From Strongylocentrotus droebachiensis (taxonomy: Eukaryota > Echinodermata > Echinoidea > Camarodonta > Strongylocentrotidae), in assembly GCA_035222895.1 (NCBI GenBank), contig JAVYIG010006544.1, positions 52,224 through 116,223 on the forward strand: a stretch of 64,000 nucleotides of DNA. The letters are read 5' to 3'. Under the pieces are notes generated by a model, which was not told the origin of the DNA, ran no database searches, and saw nothing but the letters and a program-made list of their open reading frames with translations. Of this stretch, positions 54,746 to 64,000 are shown piece after piece. The number at the start of each line of letters is the position of its first letter. The first letter of the stretch is position 1. The position numbers and the translations under genes are program-made.

Positions 54746-56099
54746 ATAACGTAGTAATCTTTCTTCGTAGCCCCTTTGACGCCATCTTAGTGTGATCTAT
54801 CCATTGTCACATCAAAGGAGCACCTTTTGTCCTGGAAGTAACTTTACATTAATAGCAAACATTAATTCATTATAGCGTGAGAACCTACAAACGACAAATC
54901 AGACTGAGGGCCTGTTAAAAGTAGCCGAAGTAGCAGTAGCTCTAACTTGGTTCATTACATATGGTTGCTACAATAGTTGCGAACGCGTTCATGATTCTAA
55001 ATGTTAAGAGCCTCGCAGCAAGCAATGGAATTCACGATTTTTTAGGGCTTACTATAGTTTGCATGCTTCCTCATTGGTGTAGCAAAGCCCTTGGTGCGTG
55101 GGCTAGATTCGAAAATGACCCGACTTTGGCTGCCGTTTTTGTTTTCGGGGCTCTGGGGGCTAAACACAACGGCTACGACCAGGCTGACAATCTTTTTATC
55201 AATAACTGTATTGATCTAAAGGGTTAAATGTTTTTGGTAGAGTAGGGTGACAATTTCGGGACAGGGTCCTAGACTATTTACTGAAATTAATATGGTCAAT
55301 ATTGAATACCCGTCGCACCCGATGCATCATTCTGAATGCGTCATTACCGTCGCTAATCGGGACTTATGAGGACAATTTGCAATTGCATGCCACGCGCCAG
55401 AAAGATCAATGCAACGTTTCCAATGTTCAATTTGCATTGATCACACGTTGTCACTCTCACCTGGCGTGACAAAATAAACCGCCTCCAAAAAGCTGCTGCG
55501 TTTTTGTTTTGTTATTAACGTGTGAAACAAAGGACTGACGCGTATTTACGGAGCGCTGTGCTAGATGATACAGAAACCAATGAGAGGCGTATGGCACTTT
55601 ACCTCGTCTGAACGAGCCTTTACTTCTCAATGATGCCGCGAGTGCAACGGGCTTCAGAGCGTGGATTAACGCTTAACGTAATTTCCATTTAATTCAATAA
55701 ATATCAGTAGAAACACCATTACAAACATGATTAGTCTACAATAGACACAATGTACTTAGAATAATCACTGAAAGTATATGTCATGAATTTAGATCATGAT
55801 TTCTGAGTGAGATTTTAGTTAGATGTTGATGCATGAAATGCAACTGACTCATGAAATACGCAGATGTCAACGGATGGGACTGTAATGAAAATAAACAACG
55901 AAAAAGGTGTCCTAAATGTACGATCTCTAACAAATAGCTTCACCGAAAGCTGCATTATATTAATACAAATATTCAGATATCAAAAATACCTTTTCTAAAA
56001 TTGTAATTAATCAGTTTTATCAGTTTTCGTGATCCAGTAGCCGTAGCAGGGGCTTTCTGGCAAACCAAAGGTGTTGCGAAACAAGAAAAATGTCTTTAT
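54746..56099 (+). pseudogene. 3' flank of A7 with open relic frame
   Basis: Duplicate of 18364-19720; the relic frame is at 54961-55227 and differs from the left copy at only a few positions. The host MITE (19717-20610 type) begins at 56096 and is split by the next element. Confidence 0.35.
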
Positions 56100-56500
56100 T
56101 AGTCCGGCAGCCAAATCCAGATTATTGGCCTAACCTTGTTTTAGGGTCTATAGTTTTTTTTTCAATGGATTTTGATTGCCTAGACCTTCTATTTCAAGAA
56201 TCCGATTGCTGACACTCTGTCAGCCTTGAGCAATTTAAGATATATGACGTCATACAAAATGGCCGCCAAAGTACATGATTTTCCTTTAAAAATGAATAAT
56301 AAATATATAATAAGGATTTTTTTCTACAATTTTTGGCAGCCAAATGTCTGTATCTCTCTAGGACCATCACTAACAAAATGTTTTGTGATGTTGCATGGCC
56401 ATAGATGAACAGCTTGTTTGCATATTTTGAAATAGCGCCCTCTATAAACATATTAATTTGAATAAAATATGTGTGCCAGCCAAATGCCAATTTCTTAAAT

Positions 56501-57739
56501 CTATGTCACGTTGAAATCATATTAAATGCTTTTTGGGGGCAACAATTGCAGTTGTGCTGCATTAATCTTTCATCGTGTTTGGTACAAATTTAGATAGGGT
56601 AGGTGTGGGGAATGGAAGACCCTTAAGCACATTTGCATAATTTACATAAACATGATCAATGTTACACAAACAGACATTTTTGTATTCTCTTTAGTATTTT
56701 TTCACTTTATTTAGTAACGAAATTGTGGTCATGATGTAACTGATTAATAAGATAACAATGATTAATGACGTCATCACCAAAGGTCTCTCATTACCTACAT
56801 GTGTAGGTAATAAGGGACAGTTACAAATCAAGACATTTTAAATACAATTTGAATGAAAATGGGATTGTTATAGTTAGTTCAAACACTTTTTGAAAGAGAT
56901 ACATGGAGCCAATGAACTTACTGTAATTTTGAAACGATTTTAAAACAATGTGGCCCAAAATATTTCTGTAGTTTTTTGTTTACAGTAATAAAGGTGCTCT
57001 CAATTATGTTTAAATACTTTCAGAATAATGTTCTGGCAATATGAATTTTACATTGATCAAACTCACAGCATAGAAACAACTTCTTAAAATTAAATGCATT
57101 CAAATTAGAATGGTGACACGTACAACCAAATATGTTTCATGAAAGGGGCCTTTCAACATGAAATGGACAACTCGGGAGAAGTAGGCCCCCATCTTAGACC
57201 TGGTGTCCCCAATTACCTACACACATTTCTGATCAGACACCATTCATAATGTGAATTGCAACACCCATTCACAACACACAATGGCCATAAGCTTTCTGTG
57301 ATGGTTGGCACATTTCATAAACTTCCTTTTAAAACTAATTTTTAAGAGCCACCCCTAAATATCTGCATACACCACAACATTCAGTGAAAATTGTGTTTTT
57401 ATATCAGAGCAAAATTTTACGATCAAAATTGCTTATCTTGGTCAATTTTGCCAATTTTCTCGGAGAGAACGCATTGTAGTCTTCGAAATGAATTGGATAT
57501 ATGCAGTAGTGTTGTTGAAGGCCACAAATGTCGCTATATCAATATTGGAGCCAACACGGACAGACAGTGATGGGTTCAAGCTTGGTAGTCTCCAATTCCC
57601 TACACCTACCCTACATATGTCAAGAAAAAAAATTGGCTATGAAAGAATTCATTTTTCATCAAATCGGTGAGAAGTGGTTTTACGGCACACATTATTATTC
57701 AATTGATAGGCTTTATTTAGACCAGCATTGCTCCAACGT
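56501..57739. other. Interior of the transposon, no coding signal seen
   Basis: AT-rich; short frames without recognisable motifs. The N-terminal part of the transposon protein may have been here but is too decayed to see. Confidence 0.4.
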
Positions 57740-58195
57740 CAGTGAATGTGGATAAAGCAGTTGACATCTATACTAGACAGATGCATGATTTTCAAAAGAA
57801 ATTACCTGGTGGATTCTATGACACAAATTCCAAGAAAGTTCAAACCGTGGCAGCCATGAAGAAGTCAATGTTGGGGTACGAAAGTCTATGAAAAGTTGAT
57901 CTACTCCAGAGTAATAGGACTGCAGACAAGTTCAAGAGAGGTCAATGTCAAGGACATTTTGTCATAAGAGCTTTCAGCAGTCCCAACAGCACTTGTTGAT
58001 GATTCTGGAAACGAGCACTCCCATGTCAAAGACGGACTTATAGAATTTGACAAAAGTTGAGATGTCAGCCAGGCATGAGACACTGGAACAACCTTGTACA
58101 GTCATTGATGGTTGTGCTCTGCTGTAGATGAAAATCTGGTGATGTTTGCTTGGTGTTTGACAGATCCGAGAGTATCTAGAGGTCATAACGGGTCG
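57740..58195 (+). pseudogene. Transposon protein fragment, N-terminal/middle part
   Basis: Broken frames read VNVDKAVDIYTRQMHDFQKK, LPGGFYDTNSKKVQTVAAMK, then after a shift LIYSRVIGLQTSSREVNVKD and ILSYELSAVPTALVDDSGNE, then TVIDGCAL and VCLVFDRS. These blocks fit a widespread invertebrate transposon protein in which YARVIGL, REV-KDVL-YEL-PVPT, VIDG and FDR motifs occur in this order. It is collinear with the second piece at 60010. At least three frame changes; not functional. Confidence 0.6.
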
Positions 58196-59850
58196 AGAGT
58201 CTTCCAACTGAGTCCCGCGTCACTGCTGCCCTCCAAGAAACTATCTCTTACTGTTCGTCGTCGTCGTTGTCATATAGATCATGGCTCACCCTTGTGACCC
58301 GTTTGATGAGACCTTTTGATCGGCATCTGTCTCCTGCAATCCGGTAGAGTGTCTTTAGTATTTAGAGGGTGGCTAGTGATTTCCCGAAGGTCGTCAGTCC
58401 ATCTGAGCTTGAGTCTTCCTTTGTTACGTGTTCCTTCAAAGGTACCTTGAATGATAATTTGTCAAGGTTGTCTCCTGATCTTCTGCTAACGTGACCAAAC
58501 TATTGTAGCTTGTACCGTCAATCCTGGTAGCAAGTGGCGGTTGATCTCCGATGATGGACATTAATTGTGTCCGTTGGTGTTGTAATCTCTTCATGATATC
58601 CCAGGTATCTTCCTCCAACACCACATTTCAAAGACAGATATTGCCGAGCTTCCACCCTCCTTGACAATCATTGACCCAAGAACATTATATAAACTTGTCC
58701 ACTTGATCAACTTCTTCTCCATCAACCACCATGCTCTGTTGCATGTAGTTAATTTCCACCAATCATGATCTTGGTTTTTTTTCACATTGAGGTAGGGTCC
58801 AAATTATTCACTTGCATCCTTCACTCTTTTTTAAGGAGTTCTAGTAGTTCTTCTGATGTTCTTGTTATAAGTGTTGTCAGTGGCATACTGAGCAAAAACA
58901 CTTAGAGGGGCAGAAAAACAATCTGCATCACAACCACTCATATATGTTACATGCAGGCCCCGCAGAACTTTTTTAAAAGCGGGGTGGGGAGGGGGGGGGG
59001 GGGTGAAGTATTTACGATCAGGAAGAGAGGAGCGCAAATTGGCGTGGTGTTCAAGGGGCACAGCCCCCGGAAGCTCAAGGGTTTCAGGCATTTATTAACT
59101 GTAAGATGAACATATTTTGATACCTCATTTCACCTCGGGTCACTTTCTTTCTTTCTAGTTCTCTTTAACATACTTTATACAAAAAGTGAGGGGGGCTCGA
59201 GTCCCCTGAGCCCCGCTGTTCTGCGGACCCTGACATGTAGGCTTTTAAATAAGCATATTTTTTGCTTGACTGTGAATTTAGGATTCGTCATTTTCCAACA
59301 TACGCTTAACAAATAATAATTTACTAAAAAGTGAGAAAAAACCCAGGAAAATCATGTCATTTCAGCAACATTTGTAAATCACTGGTATCGAATATATAGA
59401 AAAAACTGTTTGAATTTTGTTTGGGGGTTCAACTGTCCCCAACCCCCCCCAACCTTTCCCCATCAATACGCCAGAGAGTGTTGTATTGTCGGTGTATCTT
59501 AGGTTGGTGATCGTTCGTCCACAACATGAATTCAGCATAGATGTTGAAAAGTTATGGTGATAGGATGCAGCCTTGACGGACAACTTGACCAATAGTGAAC
59601 CTTTCGGTGTAGCCATTCTCTGTTCTTACTGTTGCTTCTTGGTATTGGTAGAGCGACTGAATGAGTTGAATTATATGTGCTGGAAAGCCCATCTAGCTAA
59701 TAATCTTCCATAGGCGTTTATGTTGTACGCAGTCAAAAGCTTTGGAAAGATCAATAAAGCTAGGGAGAGAAGTTGTTGAAACGTGTCTCTAGTGTTGCTA
59801 ACTTCACTATCTTTTCATGACAACAAACTACAGTTGATCGACATCATAAT
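58196..59850 (-). mobile_element. RTE-like LINE fragment nested in the transposon
   Basis: Minus strand. From the right: SFIDLSKAFDCVQHKRLWKI, QEATVRTENGYTERFTIGQV and VRQGCILSP, LFNIYAEFM, LRYTDNTTL, then past an insertion TTLITRTSEELLELLK, YLNVKKTKIMIGGN, LGSMIVKEGGSS, and finally GTRNKGRLKLRWTDDLREI. The motif set fits RTE-type or related LINEs. Many frame changes. The exact 5' limit is uncertain. Confidence 0.8.
58954..59232. mobile_element. Small MITE nested in the LINE fragment
   Basis: 279 bp; ends CAGGCCCCGCAGAAC and GTTCTGCGGACCCTG form imperfect inverted repeats; ACATG occurs at both flanks (58949-58953, 59233-59237). It contains a G-run at 58987-59003. It could be hAT-like by its CAGG ends, but a 5-bp target is atypical. 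Confidence 0.5.
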
Positions 59851-60009
59851 TATATGCGCGAGTCTGCAGGATGATTGGGTGCTCAGAAATAGGCAAAAGC
59901 ACAAGCAGGCCTTTACCGTCAAGATGAGGTTCCTGTTGAAGTGATTCCAGGCAGTGATGTCATGCCAAGGAAAGGTCTGTCCACAACATAGTTATGATGA
60001 AGCAGGCAA

Positions 60010-60640
60010 CATCAAAATACAGCAAGCGATTTGAATTGATGCTAATGAGAAGATGTATGTTAGGGTCCTAGTGGATGACACAGACGTCTACGTACTACTT
60101 TTGCATCATTATCTACATGACGGACTTATAAAACGCTAATGACCATGGAGACGCCCCTTCACAAATCGAACTGTTATTGATGTTCTTGCCAATGTAGACA
60201 AGTTAGGAGATATCATTCCATCGATGTTGGCAGGACATGCGTTGACGGGATGCGACACTCTTGGGGCATACTTTGGCATTGGATAGGGTACAATGCTGAA
60301 AGTGATGAAGCAGAAGATTCGACTCCCTTAGGACTCAGTTGGCAATGTTGATGCAGCATGGTCATATGTCACCACTCAACCTACTCAATGCTTTGCTTCA
60401 TGTTATGGACAGTCAACAACCAACTGAATGTCAGAGGCTCGTATCAACGTGTGGCTATCAAGGGTCCGAAGACTAGGAGCTCCAAATACCCCCAAACCTT
60501 GCCTCACTACCTCAAACTACTGAAGCGTTTGTAGAAAATGTTAAGAGAGCTCATTTGCAAACATGCGTGTGGAAGCACGCATTACAGTCACGACCTCACT
60601 TTGCAGAATTAAGTGTTAAATGACACCCTCTTCCGCATGG
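60010..60640 (+). pseudogene. Transposon protein fragment with XPG/PIN-like motif
   Basis: Frames read NEKMYVRVLVDDTDVYVLLL HHYLHDG, then MLAGHALTGCDTLGAYFGIG, a stop, GTMLKVMKQKIRLP, and later TTEAFVENVKRAHLQTCVWK. DDTDVYVLL followed by LTGCDT...GIG resembles the acidic core and helix-hairpin of XPG/FEN nucleases (D-D-D-VL, GCD, GIG). This is the C-terminal half of the protein at 57740. Stops and frame changes make it inactive. Confidence 0.65.
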
Positions 60641-61349
60641 AATATTTTAGGGTTCCCAACACTTTAGAGGGCTTTTAAACAAATTTCAAGATTTTGAAGC
60701 AAACTTATAAACGGATATAGTCCTGTATCGTATTGGTAGTTCGTAATTTTTAGGTTAATTTAAAAGAATCTAGAATACAAATCTAGTTTCTTAACGCTGT
60801 CACTGAAAATGGGCATTTATCACCATATGCCACCTCATATCTATGGGACAGAGAGCATACAATTCAACCGTGTTTTCTTCGAGTATCAAATTACAAAATA
60901 AAAATAAATGTGCAGCACAATTTTTACTCACTGTATCCAGTGCATCTGACTCATGACATATGATAATCTCATGTTAGAAATTGGTATATGGCCATCATTT
61001 TGAACTATTCAAGTTAATGTGTCTATAGAGGGCGCCATTCCGAATTTTGCAAATTTGCATATCATTTGTGATCATACAACATCGCAATTTTTATTTAGTG
61101 ATGATTCTAGAAGATATTTGACTGTCATTTAATGTAGTAAAATGCTGTTAAAACTTTTTATATCATTAATTTTGGTTAAAAAGGGGATTTGGGCGGCCAT
61201 TTTGTATGACGTCACATATCTCAAATTGCTCAATGCTGACAGAGTGTCAGCAATCGGATTCTTCAAATTGATGGTCTAAGGAACTATAATCCAAAGAAAA
61301 AAAAACTATAGACCCTAAAACAAGGTATATCGAGATGGCTGCCGGACTA

Positions 61350-62242
61350 TATGCCAGAAGGGCGCTAACTACGCGCGCGTACGATATCCGCAGGTTAAGG
61401 CCTTTTTGGCAGAACGTCGCGTGGGGAACGCGGGAGGTTACGGCCCTTTTGGCATAATGTCGCGTAGGTTACGGCCCTTCTGGCCTAAATACGCTACATT
61501 CAAGTCATATGCCAAAAAGCCCCCAACATGTTTTTTGAACATAACATGAAAACTTCTGTATATTTTAAAACAAATTTAACACATTTCATGTAAAACTTAA
61601 TAATTTAACATATTTATCGAAATTGACTTCAAAAACAACAAAAAACGACCACAAAATTTTGATTATTAGAGAGGCCAAAACTTCAAACGCGATTTTCTCG
61701 GAATGGCCAAAGGCAGTTAAAGGTATTACAAAGTTTTGGTATGGGGTCATGAATTTGGTTTAAATGAACATATTAGAAGCATATGCGACCCTACAATATT
61801 CACTGATCGTTGTCGTGGTTGAAATGGAGTCTTAAGTTATGAAATTCTAAATAATAACCTCTTTATGTTGAATAGCTCCCTCTCAAGGTCAAGATATTAA
61901 TAAAGCTATAAAACAATGTTTCTTGACTAAAATCGACCGATAAGCTATTCCCGTTTGGAAATTATATACCACAACTACATATTCTGAGTTTTTCAGGGTC
62001 GCAGCTACCATTGTACGGACGTAGGCGCTATTTGAAATTTATCGAAATTTACCGGGAGCACCGGTAAATTTGTATATTCAAATTTTCTCGAAAGCAGAAG
62101 TGTCTTGGGGGCTGAATTTACTAGTGCTTATAATACAACCACAGGGGCATCTAAATATATCAAAATTGTAAAGAATGGTTATCCACCGAATTTTCAAAAT
62201 TTCCCAAAACTTTGTATTACCTTTAAGGCCCTTTTGGCATAA
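61350..62242. mobile_element. Right copy of the TTATGCC-ended MITE (continued after the transposon)
   Basis: Resumes at TATGCCAGAAGGGCGC immediately after the transposon and ends GCCCTTTTGGCATAA at about 62242. Duplicate of 19717-20610, so the transposon landed exactly in this MITE's terminal repeat. Confidence 0.65.
61721..62222. mobile_element. TTAA-target MITE, duplicate of 20089-20590
   Basis: The same inverted ends and TTAA flanks (61717-61720, 62223-62226); 502 bp, very few changes. Confidence 0.85.
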
Positions 62243-64000
62243 GGCCGACGATTTACACGATTCATCAAGATAATAAGTGGAAACGATAAATGAACAATCT
62301 GATCTGAATAAGATTTTATGTCAGTGGCAGTCAGCCTCTTTGATTGTTGTAGCAAGGAACAAAGTAATGTGTCAAGTGGATATCTGGGCTAAAGTGACGT
62401 CCAGGTGAAACGTATAATCATTCCCCGCAGTCTTGTATCTGAGAATTTTAAAACATTATGAGCAAATATTGATGATGATGATGATTTACAGCATTTGTAT
62501 GGCGTCATATATCTGTTTCAAAAATCATTCAAAGGCGCCTGCTCCTCCAATAAAGTTAGCATTTAAATGTTAAAATGTTACAAATGTGAAGGAAGATGTA
62601 AAAATATTGGATATTCATAACTCCTCCGGGGTTGGAGGAGCATGTATGTACTGTAATTGCACATTCAAAGGTCAGTTAAAGCGATTTATTTAGAATGTTT
62701 GATCGTCTGTAGCCTCTGTTTCTCAGTGAAGAACCATTGTTGGTCACTTTATACCTGGACTATATAGTTGTCATGCTTAGTGTGCACAAACATGTTCATT
62801 GCGTTCTATTAAGATAAGAAAATTCTTGAAATACACTGTCATTTTAATCTGAAATAATATATCCTAGTCACACCGCCACTCCGACTCCAAACTGATCGAT
62901 TCCTTACCATTGTGTTTTGTGTGATATAAATAAACTTAAAAGAAGTAACTTCCCAGCCCTCTATCCCAGTAGTCTTTCCTTGATTTGTGTGTTGTTGTTT
63001 TTTGTTTTTTGCTGTTGTTTTTGTGTAGTTTTTGTATTTTTTGTGGATCTTTTCATCTTTATCTTTTTCTCTTTTCAGAGGTAGTACTGTACTTTTTTAT
63101 TTTTTAATTTGTTATTTGACAGACTATAATATTTCATGTTCAATCATTTACTTCAACGGATAAAGCGTTTTAAAAAGAAAAAAAAAACAACAACCAATGA
63201 ACATTTTATCATTATTATTATTTTGAATTGTATTTCGATTATTCTGAATGTGATGTCAATTAGTCAGTATGATGTAAATTGCATGATTTTGATTATAAGT
63301 ACTGCCTCTGGTATTGAGAAAATAAAACACCTTATAAATACTTTTGTTAAATTGTGGTAATATAATTCAATGTATATTAATCAGTCTCTTGTTGGTCACG
63401 GCATTGTGACTGAAGCTCGAATTCTTATATTCACTGTTGACACTTGACCCATAATCATCAGTGTGAAATGCAAAATACACTATGAATCTTCATCTAAATG
63501 TCAAAGAACCCATTCTTTACTGCATGTACCCACAGAAAAACAATAAAACCTTGTGACCTACTAAATAATTTTTTCTCTCAGTGTTTTATCTTTAAAAAAA
63601 CAAAATCTCTGTCATTGCAATTATAACATTCCGATTTTATTTGTAGTATGTACAGCACATTGTTACTTTACATTATGACTTTAACGTTCTTCTGCGCCTT
63701 TCAAAGTAGTTTCGAAATAATTAGCCTTTATATAGCTTCCAGTGTCGTACCATTTGAAAATATCAAGGTTTTTCGGTTTTAATTTCTGGCTTTTGTAAAA
63801 TTGTAAATGCAATAACGACCATGATCTCAGAGGCATTTTAAACGCGGCTCACACTCTATGGCCCGTATTCTGAGCTGACTACGATCCGATTTAGAAAGAC
63901 TTTTATATAAGCATTCAAACATTTGAAATCTTAAAGGGACTTGGTAACATTGTTCAGCTGAGAGATAGTGGTGCTAAGGTAGTGACTTCAATGCTGAATG
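62243..64000. other. Module spacer, duplicate of 20611-22367
   Basis: Gene-free as far as seen. By comparison with 22368-24848, a further B receptor copy could lie just beyond the right edge of the window. Confidence 0.5.

Larger units (their letters stand above)
56100..61349 (+). mobile_element. 5.25-kb inverted-repeat DNA transposon (Academ-like), nested
   Basis: Ends TAGTCCGGCAGCCA and TGGCTGCCGGACTA; the inverted repeats continue, with divergence, for about 390-400 bp (56100-56500 and 60960-61349) and include shared stretches such as TTGTTTTAGGGTCTATAG, TGCTGACACTCTGTCAGC, TGACGTCATACAAAATGGCC and GCGCCCTCTATA. A 3-bp TAT duplication (56097-56099, 61350-61352) matches the single TAT at 19718-19720 in the duplicate, so the insertion postdates the duplication. 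The interior has remains of one protein (57740-58195 and 60010-60640) interrupted by an RTE-like LINE. A 3-bp target plus an XPG/PIN-like protein suggests the Academ superfamily; that name is inference. Confidence 0.85.
52410..64000. repeat. Recent segmental duplication, right copy (split by a DNA transposon)
   Basis: Counterpart of 16110-22367, interrupted by the 5.25-kb element at 56100-61349. Similarity continues to the window edge, so the full length is unknown. The microsatellite cluster (52411-52497) marks its left edge. Confidence 0.9.

Noticed and set aside
1-64000. CRISPR arrays, bacterial operons, phage or toxin systems
   Set aside because: Nothing of this kind was seen; repeats are LINEs, SINEs, MITEs and microsatellites of an animal genome.

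Overview
The window looks like animal nuclear DNA, most likely from an echinoderm such as a sea urchin; another marine deuterostome is possible. It is AT-rich and full of 5'-truncated non-LTR retrotransposons (LINEs), a tRNA-derived SINE, MITEs and microsatellites. It carries a tandem array of intronless class A (rhodopsin-like) GPCR genes, which matches the published lineage-specific, single-exon GPCR expansions of sea urchins. The species assignment is inference. Bacterial features (operons, Shine-Dalgarno sites, CRISPR) are absent.

Layout. Two receptor subfamilies alternate in convergent orientation. Subfamily A (317 aa, + strand) has seven copies: A1 (587-1540), A2 (11019-11972), A4 (26802-27755) and A5 (45165-46118) are open; A3 (17438-18363), A6 (49441-50765) and A7 (53759-54745) are broken. 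Subfamily B (314 aa, - strand) has one open copy, B1 (7105-8049), two pseudogenes, B2 (23901-24848) and B3 (32391-33045), and a tail-only relic (4241-4485 plus 6754-6790). An unrelated receptor, C1 (41105-42106, -), sits in a largely unique segment at 34.4-44.0 kb. Each A gene lies in a repeated module: tRNA-derived SINE, about 450-550 bp of conserved 5' flank, intronless ORF, and a conserved 3' flank holding a decayed receptor-like relic. Each B gene has three extra decayed copies of its own C-terminal coding tail directly downstream.

History readable from the sequence. Shared flank changes pair A1 with A5, A2 with A6 and A3 with A7, so the order A1-A2-A3 was duplicated as A5-A6-A7 and then trimmed by deletions. 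The segment 16110-22367 is nearly identical to 52410-64000, apart from a 5.25-kb inverted-repeat DNA transposon (56100-61349) whose empty site survives at 19718-19720. That transposon carries remains of an XPG/PIN-like protein and resembles Academ elements; it is itself split by an RTE-like LINE and a small MITE.

How the genes work together: A and B receptors are probably orphan chemosensory or neuromodulator-like receptors. No ligand can be read from sequence. Changes among the A paralogs cluster near the extracellular side while the cytoplasmic loop 3/TM6 region is almost invariant, consistent with one signalling output and varied ligand recognition. No bacterial-style gene system or clearly new enzymatic pathway was found. 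The unusual items are the tail-repeat architecture, the nested transposon, and the paired lesions in A3 and A7.
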